This document shows, piece by piece, positions 33,568 to 42,328 of a DNA stretch of 64,000 bases. How positions within the stretch are numbered: position 1 is the first letter of the stretch; every line of letters begins with the position of its first letter. The translations under genes and the position numbers were made by a program. Below the pieces are notes generated by a model. The model had not been told where the DNA came from. It saw nothing but the letters and a program-made list of their open reading frames with translations, and made no database searches. The DNA is from Gallaecimonas sp. GXIMD4217. Its GTDB lineage: Bacteria; Pseudomonadota; Gammaproteobacteria; Enterobacterales; Gallaecimonadaceae. The stretch is taken from the NCBI RefSeq assembly GCF_038087665.1, contig NZ_CP149925.1:1798870-1862869 (forward strand), given 5' to 3'.

Positions 33568-34347
33568 ATGAAACATCAATCCCGCCAGCGTTTCCCGGTG
33601 CTTTTCATCGGCGGCTCAGACCCCAGCGGCGGCGCCGGGATCCAGGCCGATCTCAAGAGCTGCCAGGCCCTGGGCGGCCACGGCATGGCCGCCATCACCG
33701 CCATCACGGTGCAGAGCACCCAGGGCGTCAGCCACGTCGAGCCCCTGGCCGCCGACCTTGTGACGGCGCAGATCAAGGCGGTGCTGGACGACATCAGGCC
33801 CAGGGCCATCAAGGTGGGCATGCTGGGCAGCGGCGCCATCGCCACGGCCCTGGCCGAGGTGCTGCCAGGGGACATTCCCGTTGTGCTGGATCCGGTGCTC
33901 AAAAGCTCCAGCGGCGCCAGCCTGCTGGATGGGCCGGGCCGGGCCGCCCTGGATGGGCTGTTGCCGCGGCTGGCGCTGCTGACCCCCAATATTCCCGAGG
34001 CCCAGGCCCTGGTGGGGAAAAAGCTGGAAGGCGACGAACTGATGGGGGCCCTGAAGGCCGCCCTGCCCTGCCCTGTGCTGCTCAAGGGCGGCCATGGCGG
34101 CGGCGCCTGGCTGGTGGACAGGCTCTGGGACGGCCGCCGCGGCTATCGGCTAGAGGCCAGGAAGCGTAATTCCAACCAGACCCACGGCACCGGCTGCACC
34201 CTGGCCGCCGCCATCGCCACCTGCCTTGCCAAGGGCCATGGGCTGCCCCTGGCGGTGACCCTGGCCCATCAATACCTGCAGGGCGCCATCGCCAGGGCGG
34301 CCCATGCCCCCCTTGGCAAAGGCCCCCACGGGCCGCTCTGGCATTGA
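33568..34347 (+). CDS. thiD: Hydroxymethylpyrimidine (phosphate) kinase ThiD
   Basis: A 259-residue ribokinase-fold kinase of thiamine synthesis that phosphorylates HMP and HMP-P. FIGGSDPSGGAGIQADLKS near the N-terminus, ITVQSTQGV, DPVLKSSSGASLL, LTPNIPEAQAL, LLKGGH and THGTGCTLAAAIATCLA (catalytic anion hole) are all present. No thi gene is adjacent and no TPP riboswitch is seen upstream. Divergent from the amidohydrolase gene. Confidence 0.9.
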   Translation: MKHQSRQRFPVLFIGGSDPSGGAGIQADLKSCQALGGHGMAAITAITVQSTQGVSHVEPLAADLVTAQIKAVLDDIRPRAIKVGMLGSGAIATALAEVLPGDIPVVLDPVLKSSSGASLLDGPGRAALDGLLPRLALLTPNIPEAQALVGKKLEGDELMGALKAALPCPVLLKGGHGGGAWLVDRLWDGRRGYRLEARKRNSNQTHGTGCTLAAAIATCLAKGHGLPLAVTLAHQYLQGAIARAAHAPLGKGPHGPLWH

Positions 34348-34384
34348 ATTCGGTGTTTTTTCCTGGCTGGTGGACAGGACCTGA

Positions 34385-35137
34385 TCACCCCGGTTTGCGG
34401 GCCAGGATATGGACGTACCTGGCCAGGCTGCGATAGGGCTCGAGGCCGCTGACCTTTTCTTCCATGGCCAATACCTCCTCCAGCGCCGGCCTGGGCCTGT
34501 CCGGCAGGTGGAAGTCGCTGAAGCAGCGGATGCCGGTGTGCACCATTACCTCCATGCCGGCCTCGGCCAGCCAGGCCAGCACCTGGCGGGGATCCAGCGG
34601 CGCCTGGGGGGTCAGCCCCTTGTGACGGCCGTACCAGCCCTGGTTGAACTGCTGGAAATTACCGCGGATCAGGTGCATGAAATCCATGGCATTCTTGTTG
34701 TAAAAAAGCAGCGACAGCCAGCCACCGGGACCCACCAGCTCCACCACCTTGCCCAAGCCGCCCCGCTGGTCCGCCAGCCATTCCAGCACCGCATGGAACA
34801 CCACCAGCTGGTACTGGCCGTCCAGCTGCTGCAGTGGCAGCTGCTCCAGCGTCAGCGCCTCGGTGCAGCCGGCCTTGACGGCCGCCTCCCTGGCCAGGGC
34901 CAGCATCTCGGCGGCCGGCTCCACCAGCCTGACCCTGTGGCCCCGCTGGCACAGGCCGATGGCGGTCTGGCCGGCGCCGCCGCCCACATCCAGGACGGAC
35001 AGCCCCGGCGGCAGCTGGGCCAGCAAGGCGTCCAGATCCCGCCACAGCAGGTGCTGGCGCACGGCGCCCTTGTAGCTGCCATAGATGTTGCTGGTGAACT
35101 TGTGGGCCAGATCGGTGAAGTAGCGGTCCTGGGCCAT
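34385..35137 (-). CDS. cmoM: tRNA cmo5U34 methyl-ester methyltransferase CmoM
   Basis: A 250-residue class I SAM methyltransferase. Motif I is VLDVGGGAGQTAIGLCQRGH; the N-terminal DRYFTDLAHKFTSNIYGSYKGAVRQHLLWRDL and the mid-protein GGWLSLLFYNKNAMDFMHLIRGNF are characteristic of CmoM (SmtA). That enzyme methylates cmo5U at the tRNA wobble position to mcmo5U. It begins 2 bp after the YbgI stop codon, giving a two-gene operon. Confidence 0.9.
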   Translation of the reverse strand: MAQDRYFTDLAHKFTSNIYGSYKGAVRQHLLWRDLDALLAQLPPGLSVLDVGGGAGQTAIGLCQRGHRVRLVEPAAEMLALAREAAVKAGCTEALTLEQLPLQQLDGQYQLVVFHAVLEWLADQRGGLGKVVELVGPGGWLSLLFYNKNAMDFMHLIRGNFQQFNQGWYGRHKGLTPQAPLDPRQVLAWLAEAGMEVMVHTGIRCFSDFHLPDRPRPALEEVLAMEEKVSGLEPYRSLARYVHILARKPG

Positions 35138-35139
35138 GG

Positions 35140-35895
35140 TCAAACCGGGTTGGGCAGATCCACAAAGCGCACGTCCAGCTCGAACTTCTCGGCCAGATGC
35201 TCGCCCAGGGCCTGGATCCCGTAACGCTCTGTGGCATGGTGGCCGGCGCCGAAATAATGGATGCCGGCCTCCTGGGCGGTATGGAAGGTGCGCTCGGAGA
35301 CCTCGCCGGAGATGAAGGCGTCTATGCCGTGGCTGACCGCCAGCTCGATATAGTCCTGGGCGCCGCCGGTGCACCAGGCGATGGTGCGGATCCGCTCGGG
35401 GCCGCCGGGCAGGTGCAGGGGCTCGCGGCCCAGGCGCCGGCTTATATGCTCGCTCAACTCCGCGGCCGTCATGGGCTCGGCCAGGGTGCCGTGTAGCACC
35501 AGACCCCGGCCCAGCTCGCCGTCCAGGGCGCCGCTTGTCTCCAGATCCAGCACCCGGGCCAGCTGCACGTTGTTGCCGATGCCGTCATGGGCATCCAGGG
35601 GCAGGTGGTAGGCCAGCAGGTTGATGTCGTTGGCCAACAGGGTGGCCAGGCGGCGCTTCTTCATGCCGGTGATCTCGGCCGGCTCGCCCTTCCAGAAATA
35701 GCCGTGGTGCACCAGCACCGCATCGGCGCCCCAGGCCACCGCTTCGTCCAGCAGGGCCTGGCTGGCGGTGACGCCGGTCAACACCTTGCGTACCTGCCTG
35801 CGTCCCTCGACCTGCAGGCCATTGGGGGCATAGTCGCGGAACAGCTTGGGCTTGAGCAGTTCGTCCAAGTACTGGATCAGGGTCAGGGTTTGCAT
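35140..35895 (-). CDS. ybgI: Nif3-like dinuclear metal-centre protein YbgI
   Basis: A 251-residue Nif3/YbgI protein, which forms toroidal hexamers with a two-metal centre. DYAPNGLQVEGR near the N-terminus, VHHGYFWKG, LAYHLPLDAHDGIGNN and the C-terminal ISGEVSERTFHTAQEAGIHYFGAGHHATERYG supply the His/Glu/Asp metal ligands. The biochemical role is unsettled; it is annotated as a GTP cyclohydrolase I type 2 homologue. MQTLTLIQYLDELL is the conserved start; the eleven codons before it are dropped. Confidence 0.9.
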   Translation of the reverse strand: MQTLTLIQYLDELLKPKLFRDYAPNGLQVEGRRQVRKVLTGVTASQALLDEAVAWGADAVLVHHGYFWKGEPAEITGMKKRRLATLLANDINLLAYHLPLDAHDGIGNNVQLARVLDLETSGALDGELGRGLVLHGTLAEPMTAAELSEHISRRLGREPLHLPGGPERIRTIAWCTGGAQDYIELAVSHGIDAFISGEVSERTFHTAQEAGIHYFGAGHHATERYGIQALGEHLAEKFELDVRFVDLPNPV

Positions 35896-35967
35896 GGGCA
35901 CTCTCTTCAGGCTGGCATCTGCCGGCAAGGGTAATGGATGTTTTCGACACAGAAAAGACGTGTAAAT

Positions 35968-35996
35968 TAGACAGTTGTGAAGATTTTAGGTATAAA
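35968..35996 (+). promoter_or_regulatory. Strong sigma-70 promoter of the Lys/Ala-rich protein
   Basis: -35 TAGACA (35968-35973, 5 of 6), 17-bp spacer, -10 TATAAA (35991-35996, 5 of 6). The predicted start lies about 44 nt before the ATG at 36047. Confidence 0.7.
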
Positions 35997-36046
35997 TCAG
36001 GTCTACGTTTAAAATTTGCTCAAAAAGCGAACAAGGGAACCTTGAA

Positions 36047-36385
36047 ATGGCCAAACTGGACAAAGAAGAGGTGCTGAGCGCATTCAGCGCTGCATACCAA
36101 GCCCAACACGGTAAAGCACCCCAGATTGATCAGAAAGGCAGTTGGTATTCCGTAGACGGTGGCAAAAGCCTGCGTCTGGCCGACATTGCTGCCATGACCG
36201 AAGAGCTGCAGGGCGGTGCGCCCAAGGCCGAACCTGCCAAGGCCGAGAAGCCCAAGGCTGCCGCGCCGAAGAAGGCCCCGGCCAAGAAAGCCAAGAGCAG
36301 TAACGGCGGCCTGCTGCCCCGCGACTTCTGGGAAGATCTGCTGGAAGGCAAGGATCATCACTGCCGCCGCCCCCGCGGCTTCTGA
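36047..36385 (+). CDS. Small Lys/Ala/Pro-rich protein, conserved hypothetical
   Basis: A 112-residue cytoplasmic protein. Residues 1-52 look folded (KLDKEEVLSAFSAAYQAQHG, then GSWYSVDGGKSLRLADIAAM). Residues 58-84 are a Lys/Ala/Pro low-complexity linker like histone-H1-type tails (KAEKPKAAAPKKAPAKKAK). The end (LLPRDFWEDLLEGKDHHCRRPRGF) is acidic then basic. DNA or RNA binding is possible but only inferred from composition. A strong promoter and terminator surround it, so it is probably well expressed alone. Family name not recalled. Confidence 0.75.
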   Translation: MAKLDKEEVLSAFSAAYQAQHGKAPQIDQKGSWYSVDGGKSLRLADIAAMTEELQGGAPKAEPAKAEKPKAAAPKKAPAKKAKSSNGGLLPRDFWEDLLEGKDHHCRRPRGF

Positions 36386-36387
36386 CA

Positions 36388-36413
36388 AAGAGCCGGCGCC
36401 AGCCGGCTTTTTT
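36388..36413 (+). terminator. Terminator of the Lys/Ala-rich gene
   Basis: AGCCGGC / GCCGGCT stem followed by six T, starting a few bases after the stop codon. Confidence 0.9.
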
Positions 36414-36547
36414 GTGCCCGCCTGCTAGGCACCCTGACATTAGTTCCTACAAAACAAGGCATTGCGCTTTGCCATCAAGCTGACTAAGTTGGTTGTGGTT
36501 ACATAACAGTAACAAAAACAAAACAACGCTTTTTCAGGAAGAATCTT

Positions 36548-39154
36548 ATGCAACGCAAAGCCACTCCCCTGGCCCTGGCGGTCACCGCCGCCCTGGGCGC
36601 ATACACCATGCCTCAAGCCATGGCGGCAGATGGCGCTCAGGATGAAGTCGAGCGTATCGAGGTCACCGGCTCCCATATCCGCCGTGCCGATCTGGAAGGC
36701 CCCTCCCCCGTGCTCTATATCGACGCCAAGGACATCGAGAAATCCGGTGCCCGCGACGTCGCCGAGCTGCTGCACAAGCTGCCCGTGAACGGCTCCGGCA
36801 GTTTCACGCCCCAGGGCAACGACAGCGACAGCACCTCCAACGGTGCCGCCGCCATCTCCCTGCGCGGCCTGGGCGCCGATTCCACCCTGGTGCTGCTGAA
36901 CGGCCGCCGTGTCGCCGTCAACGCCTTTGCTCAGGGCATCAACACCTCCTTCGTCGACATCAACACCATCCCGGTGGCGGCCATTGAGCGTATCGACGTG
37001 CTCAAGGACGGCGCCTCGGCCATCTACGGCTCCGACGCCATCGCCGGCGTGGTCAACATCATCCTCAAGAAGGATTTCGACGGCATGGAAGTGAACGCCA
37101 TGGTCGGCGACACCACGGACGGTGGCGGCGCCGAACAGAATGCCTCCATGTTGTGGGGCCACGGCGACGGCCAGGCCCATACCACCATCATCCTGGATTA
37201 TTTCAAGCGTGACGGCGCCTTCTACCGCGACCGTGACTACACCCAGTCCGCCAACCAGACCGCCAGGGGCGGCCCCGATTTCCGCTCCTCCTCCGGCAAC
37301 CCGGGCTCCTATATCCCGGCGACCATAGGCGCCGACGGCTCCATACTGCCCAAGTCCGACGATTTCGACTGGACCCCGGATCCCAACTGCCCGGCCGGTT
37401 CGAGCCACCCCAATTTCTGCCTGTTCGACTATGCCCCCTTCATGAGCCTCAACCCCAGCACCGAGCGGGCCGGCCTGATGCTGATGCATGAGCGGGAGAT
37501 CAGCGACGAGATCATCGGCTTCCTGGAAGCCAACATCCAGCACAACAAGAGCGATGTCTTTGGCGCCCCCAGCCCCTCCTTCGGCGAGTTCTACATGCTG
37601 GCCGACAACCCCCTGTTCACCTCCGGCGAGGCCACCAACCCCTTCCCAGGTGAAGACATCACCATGCGCCGGCGCACCACCGAGGCGGGCCCCCGCCACA
37701 AGAAGGTCGAGGCCGACAACCAGCGCCTGGTGCTGGGCCTGGACGGTGCCATGAAGAGCATCGACTGGAAGCTGTCCTACACCTATTCGCGCAGCCGCAA
37801 CCATGAGTTCGGCCTGGGTGGCTTCGTGCAGAGCAGCCGCCTGCAGGACGCCATCAACGCCGGCGACTTCAACCCCCTGGCCCGGACCCAGGACGCCGCC
37901 GTCATCGACGACATCAGCGTCAACACCACCCGTAGCGGCAAGTCCGTGACCGAGGCGGTCAACGGCCAGATCAGCGGCTACACCTTCGAGCTGCCCGGCG
38001 GTGACACCCAGTACGCCCTGGGCTTCGAATACCGTGACGAGAAGATAGAGGACAACCCGGACGAGCTGTTCCTGCGCGGCGAAGTGTTCGGCACCGAGGC
38101 CACCGCCGCCAAGGGCGACCGCGACCAGTACTCCATCTTCGGCGAGCTGGCCATGCCGGTCACAGAGCAGCTGGACGTGCAGCTGGCACTGCGTTACGAG
38201 CACTATTCCGACTTCGGCTCCGACACCAACCCCAAGGTGGCCTTCAGCTACAGGCCCATGGACAACATGATGCTGCGCGGCAGCTGGGGCACCGCCTTCA
38301 GGGCGCCTTCCCTGGTGCAGCTGGGCCTGGGCCCCACCCAGGAGTCGCCGCTGCTCATCGACAGCCTGCGCTGTCCCCAGACCGGTCTGGCCGAGGACTG
38401 CGATCCCATGGAGCGCACCGTGATCCTGGCCGGTAACCCGGATCTGGAGCCGGAGGAATCCGACAGCTTCAACGTCGGCATGGTCTGGGAGCCCATGGAT
38501 GACCTGGAAGTGGTGATCGACTACTGGAACTACGACCAGGACAACCTGATCGACTCCGACACCCAGTTCCGCCTCAACCAGTTCAACGCCGGCGCCAGCC
38601 TGGACGGCTTCGACGTGGTCCGTGAGCCGGCATCCGCCGGCGTACCGGGGCGCATCTTCCAGATCTTCGACCGCTACAACAACCTGGGCGGCCAGGAGAC
38701 CGACGGCATCGACCTGGATCTGAAGTACAACCTGGCCTCCGGCCTGGGTGACTGGGTCTTCGCCTACCGCCTGACCTGGGTGAACGACTTCACCGAGATC
38801 AAGGCCGACGGCACCGAAATCGACCTCACCGGTGGCTGGCAGCATCCGGAATACCGCTGGACCGCTTCCGCCGACTGGCAGCAGGGCGACTGGGCCGCCG
38901 CCGCCCGCCTGAACTACATCGGCGAGTACGACGACGACCGCGAGGCCGGCGCCACCGGTACAGTGGACTCCATGACCACCCTGGATCTCAGCGTCAGCTA
39001 CATAGGTTCAGACAAATGGAGCGTCACCCTGGGGGCCAACAACCTCTTCGACGAGGAGCCGCCCTTCTCCAGTGCCGACTTCATGGGTTACGACAAGGAC
39101 ACCCATTCGGCCCAGGGCCGCTTCGTCTACCTCAAGGCGGGTTACCGCTTCTAA
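36548..39154 (+). CDS. TonB-dependent outer-membrane receptor (second)
   Basis: An 868-residue receptor. Signal peptide MQRKATPLALAVTAALGAYTMPQAMA; plug with VERIEVTGSHIRRADLEG, ISLRGLGADSTLVLLNGRR and GASAIYGSDAIAGVVNIILKK; barrel ending in AGYRF with a terminal Phe. It is clearly related to the receptor at 6266-8893, sharing the plug pattern and overall length. This clade in marine gammaproteobacteria often imports peptides or glycans, so the substrate is not called. AGGAAG is well spaced before the ATG. Monocistronic. Confidence 0.9.
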   Translation: MQRKATPLALAVTAALGAYTMPQAMAADGAQDEVERIEVTGSHIRRADLEGPSPVLYIDAKDIEKSGARDVAELLHKLPVNGSGSFTPQGNDSDSTSNGAAAISLRGLGADSTLVLLNGRRVAVNAFAQGINTSFVDINTIPVAAIERIDVLKDGASAIYGSDAIAGVVNIILKKDFDGMEVNAMVGDTTDGGGAEQNASMLWGHGDGQAHTTIILDYFKRDGAFYRDRDYTQSANQTARGGPDFRSSSGNPGSYIPATIGADGSILPKSDDFDWTPDPNCPAGSSHPNFCLFDYAPFMSLNPSTERAGLMLMHEREISDEIIGFLEANIQHNKSDVFGAPSPSFGEFYMLADNPLFTSGEATNPFPGEDITMRRRTTEAGPRHKKVEADNQRLVLGLDGAMKSIDWKLSYTYSRSRNHEFGLGGFVQSSRLQDAINAGDFNPLARTQDAAVIDDISVNTTRSGKSVTEAVNGQISGYTFELPGGDTQYALGFEYRDEKIEDNPDELFLRGEVFGTEATAAKGDRDQYSIFGELAMPVTEQLDVQLALRYEHYSDFGSDTNPKVAFSYRPMDNMMLRGSWGTAFRAPSLVQLGLGPTQESPLLIDSLRCPQTGLAEDCDPMERTVILAGNPDLEPEESDSFNVGMVWEPMDDLEVVIDYWNYDQDNLIDSDTQFRLNQFNAGASLDGFDVVREPASAGVPGRIFQIFDRYNNLGGQETDGIDLDLKYNLASGLGDWVFAYRLTWVNDFTEIKADGTEIDLTGGWQHPEYRWTASADWQQGDWAAAARLNYIGEYDDDREAGATGTVDSMTTLDLSVSYIGSDKWSVTLGANNLFDEEPPFSSADFMGYDKDTHSAQGRFVYLKAGYRF

Positions 39155-39156
39155 GC

Positions 39157-39181
39157 AAAAGGCCCCGCAAGGGGCCTTTTT
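39157..39181 (+). terminator. Terminator of the second TonB receptor
   Basis: AAAAGGCCCC / GGGGCCTTTTT hairpin right after the stop codon. Confidence 0.9.
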
Positions 39182-39188
39182 CGTTACC

Positions 39189-39210
39189 GCCCCGGCCATC
39201 CGGGGCTTTT
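39189..39210 (+). terminator. Second tandem hairpin after the TonB receptor
   Basis: GCCCCGG-CCAT-CCGGGGC followed by four T, 8 bp after the first terminator. It probably backs it up and abuts the stop of the convergent GGDEF-EAL gene. Confidence 0.65.
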
Positions 39211-39211
39211 C

Positions 39212-41362
39212 TTACTGCAGCTGCCGAAGCCAATCGACGAACTGCTCCGGCGGCAAGGGCCTGGACAGGTAATAGCCCTGGATCTGGTCGCAGCCTTCTT
39301 CCCTGAGCATGGTCAACTGCGCTTCTTCCTCCACCCCTTCGGCGATCACCTTCAGGCCCATGTTGTGGGCCAGGCCGATGATGGTGCGCACTATGGCGTG
39401 ACTCTGCTCGTTTTCATGGAGACGCTTGACGAACATGCGATCGATCTTGAGGGCATCCAGGGGCAGGGCCTGCAGATAGGCCAGGGACGAGTAGCCGGTA
39501 CCGAAGTCGTCCACAGACACCGGAATGCCCAGCTCACGCAGTGCTCCCAGGATGGCGCTGGCACGCTCGGGATCGGACATCATCAGGCTTTCGGTGATCT
39601 CGAACTCCAGTTGCTCGGGGCGGATCTCGAAGCTGGCCAGGCAGTCCCGGACCAGCTTGGGCAGGTTGCCCTGGTTGAGCTGCTTGACCGAAAGGTTGAT
39701 GGCAATGCTGATCTCCTCCAGCCCCTGGCGCCGCCAGTCCTGGAGCTGTTGGCAGGCGGCCCTGATGACCCAGTGCCCCAACTGGCTCATCTTGCCCATG
39801 TCTTCGAGCTTGGGGATGAAGCGGTCCGGGCCGACCAACTCGCCGTCGCCGGTTTGCCAGCGCACCAGCGCCTCCACCCCGACCACGCGGTTGCTGGCGA
39901 GATCCAGCTTGGGCTGGTAGTAAAGCAGGAATTGCTCCTGGGCCAGCGCAATGCGCAGTCGGCTTTCCAGATCCAGGGCGTTATGGGCCTGCTGCTGCAT
40001 CTCCTCGGTGAAGAAACGGTAGTTGTTGCGGCCCTTGGTCTTGGCCCTGTACATGGCCAGATCCGAGGCCCGCATCAGCTTCTCCACCGTTTCGCCCGAG
40101 CCCGGGTAGATGGCGATACCGATGCTGACCCCCAGGTAGAGTTCATGGTCGCGAACATGGAAGGGCTCGGTGATGGCCGCCAGGATCTTCTCGGCCACGG
40201 CGGCGGCGTTACGCTCGCAGGGCTCATCAACCAGATCCAGGATCAGCAGGAACTCGTCGCCGCCGATCCGGCCCAGGGTATCGCTTTCCCTGACGGTCTC
40301 GACGATACGGGTCGAGGCCTGCTGCAACAGCAGATCGCCCACCTCATGGCCCAGGTTGTCGTTGATCTGCTTGAAATGGTCCAGATCCAGGAACAACAGC
40401 GCGAAGCGGTGTTCGCTGCGCTTGGCCCTGGCGATGGCATTTTTCAGCGACTTTTCGAAGGAATAACGGTTGAGCAGCCCGGTCAGGCTGTCGTATTGCG
40501 CCAGCCTGGCCAGCTGCTCCTCTATGCGCCGCCTCTGGGTGATGTCCTGGAAAGCGATGACGATACCGGCAAAGTTGCCGTCGTCGTAGACGGGGGTGGC
40601 GGTGTACTCCACCGGGAAGAAGTTCTTTTCGGTGTCGCTGAACAGGGAAAACTCCCGGTGAAAGGGCTTGTCCCGGCGGCATTGCTGGTACAGGGGGGAC
40701 TCTGTCCAGGACTCGCTGACGTCCCCCACCATGTCCGCACCTATGTATTCCGCGATATGGTGCCCGACGATGTCCAGCTCGCACACCTTGAGCAGCTTCT
40801 CGGTGGCCGGGTTGATGAAGGTGATATGGCCATTCTGATCAAGGCCGATGATGCCTTCACCTATGGAATGCAGCAGCAGGCGGTTCTTGGTTTCCTGCAT
40901 CTGCAGCCTTTCCATGGTCCTGCGCAGCCCGATGCGCTGGCGCTCCAGCTCCAGGAACACGCTGACCTTGCTGGCCAGGGTGTGGGCATTGATGGGCTTG
41001 AACAGGTAATCGATGGCGCCGACCTCATAGCCTTTGAACTCCAGCTCTTCGGTACGATCGGCGGCGGTGATGAAGATGATGGGGGTGGCACGGGTCTCCT
41101 CGTTGACCCTGAGCAGGGAGGCGGTCTCGAAGCCGTCCATGCCCGGCATCATCACGTCCAGCAGGATCACCGCGAAGCTGTGTCGTAGCGCCAGTTTCAG
41201 CGCCTGTTCGCCACTGAAGGCATGGTAGTAATCTGCCTCGATCTCCTCGAGGATGCTTTCGATGACCCTGTGGTTTTCCCGACGATCGTCAACGATGAGG
41301 ATCTTGAGCTGCTCGGAACTCTGTTGGTGCTGAAGGGGACTTTCTGCCTGCTGCAACATCAT
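39212..41362 (-). CDS. REC-PAS-GGDEF-EAL response regulator
   Basis: A 716-residue cytoplasmic c-di-GMP regulator. The receiver has D69 (LLDVMMPGMDG) and K in YLFKP. The PAS domain is at about 155-275. The GGDEF domain is intact (RIGGDEF) with an I-site RESD five residues before. The EAL domain looks catalytically complete: GVEALVRW, NLSVKQL, EITES, DDFGTGYSSL, LKIDRMFV, AEGVEEEAQ and IQGYYLSRPLP. Both synthesis and hydrolysis are therefore possible. It is the last gene of an operon after a hybrid kinase and a CheR, and is the probable output. Confidence 0.92.
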   Translation of the reverse strand: MMLQQAESPLQHQQSSEQLKILIVDDRRENHRVIESILEEIEADYYHAFSGEQALKLALRHSFAVILLDVMMPGMDGFETASLLRVNEETRATPIIFITAADRTEELEFKGYEVGAIDYLFKPINAHTLASKVSVFLELERQRIGLRRTMERLQMQETKNRLLLHSIGEGIIGLDQNGHITFINPATEKLLKVCELDIVGHHIAEYIGADMVGDVSESWTESPLYQQCRRDKPFHREFSLFSDTEKNFFPVEYTATPVYDDGNFAGIVIAFQDITQRRRIEEQLARLAQYDSLTGLLNRYSFEKSLKNAIARAKRSEHRFALLFLDLDHFKQINDNLGHEVGDLLLQQASTRIVETVRESDTLGRIGGDEFLLILDLVDEPCERNAAAVAEKILAAITEPFHVRDHELYLGVSIGIAIYPGSGETVEKLMRASDLAMYRAKTKGRNNYRFFTEEMQQQAHNALDLESRLRIALAQEQFLLYYQPKLDLASNRVVGVEALVRWQTGDGELVGPDRFIPKLEDMGKMSQLGHWVIRAACQQLQDWRRQGLEEISIAINLSVKQLNQGNLPKLVRDCLASFEIRPEQLEFEITESLMMSDPERASAILGALRELGIPVSVDDFGTGYSSLAYLQALPLDALKIDRMFVKRLHENEQSHAIVRTIIGLAHNMGLKVIAEGVEEEAQLTMLREEGCDQIQGYYLSRPLPPEQFVDWLRQLQ

Positions 41363-41396
41363 TCACCATCCTTGGTTCAGCAATTTGCCTACAAGT

Positions 41397-42326
41397 TTAG
41401 CCGCTTATTCCAGCCACAACGGCCGCCACCGGTGCTGTAAGGCTTGAAGCATCCGATTTCTGATAGAGGCGCAGAGTCTTGTCTACCGCTTCGAACGGTT
41501 GCTGGCCGGGAACCAGGTGCTCCTGCCTGCCAAGGCAGAGGAATCCCTTGTGGTAGAGGCTGCGGGCAAAGAGCTGCAGGGTTTTCTCCTTTAGCCTTTG
41601 ATCAAAGTAGATCAGCACATTACGGCAGAGGATCAGCTGCATTTCTCCGAAGGTACCGTCACTGACCAGATTATGCAGGGAGAAGGTCAGCCTATCGGAC
41701 AGGAAGGAGGCCGCCTTGACCCTGCCGTAACGGCGGTGGAAGTAGCTATCCAGGTCCCCTTGACCACCGGCCTGTCGGTAGCTGGCCAGGGCCTTGTCGA
41801 GCTGCTCGGTGCTGTAAACGCCCCTGGTGGCGGTATTGATGGCCCCGGCATTGATATCGGTGCCGTAGATCAGGGCCCGCTCCAGCAGTCCTTCCTCATG
41901 GAGCAGGATGGCCAGGGAATAGACTTCCTCACCTGTGGCGCAGCCGGCATGCCAGATCTTGAAGAAAGGGAAGGTCCTGAGCAGGGGAAAGACGCTTCTT
42001 CTCAGGGCCAGGAAGACGTCCGGATCGCGAAAGAACTGGGTGACAGTGATGGAGAAATCCATGATCAGGCGCTGGCCAAGGACGGCATCCCGCATCACCA
42101 GGGGGATCAGCTCACTGATATGCTCCACCCCCTCCCGTTCGAGGCGCAACTTGACCCGCCGCCATAATGAATCACGACAATAATGCCGGAAGTCATAACC
42201 GTACCTGCTATGAAGGGCATTGAGCAACAGCTCCAGCTCCATCGCCTCCAGGGCGCTGGGCTCGGCGCTCTGCATCAGGGGCATCGCCTCCTTTACCGCT
42301 TCCTCATGGGGTTCTGTCATGGCCAT
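41397..42326 (-). CDS. CheR-type protein-glutamate methyltransferase
   Basis: A 309-residue SAM-dependent methyltransferase. An N-terminal helical CheR domain (LLLNALHSRYGYDFRHYCRDSLWRRVKLRL) precedes the SAM domain with IWHAGCATGEEVYSLAILL, TDINAGAI and LILCRNVLIYFD. The usual C-terminal GHSE reads GRQE. It lies between a three-receiver hybrid kinase and a GGDEF-EAL regulator, starting 2 bp after the kinase stop, and no CheB or chemoreceptor is in the operon. The methylation target is therefore unclear; it may be the kinase's own coiled coil. Confidence 0.9.
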   Translation of the reverse strand: MAMTEPHEEAVKEAMPLMQSAEPSALEAMELELLLNALHSRYGYDFRHYCRDSLWRRVKLRLEREGVEHISELIPLVMRDAVLGQRLIMDFSITVTQFFRDPDVFLALRRSVFPLLRTFPFFKIWHAGCATGEEVYSLAILLHEEGLLERALIYGTDINAGAINTATRGVYSTEQLDKALASYRQAGGQGDLDSYFHRRYGRVKAASFLSDRLTFSLHNLVSDGTFGEMQLILCRNVLIYFDQRLKEKTLQLFARSLYHKGFLCLGRQEHLVPGQQPFEAVDKTLRLYQKSDASSLTAPVAAVVAGISG

Positions 42327-42328
42327 GC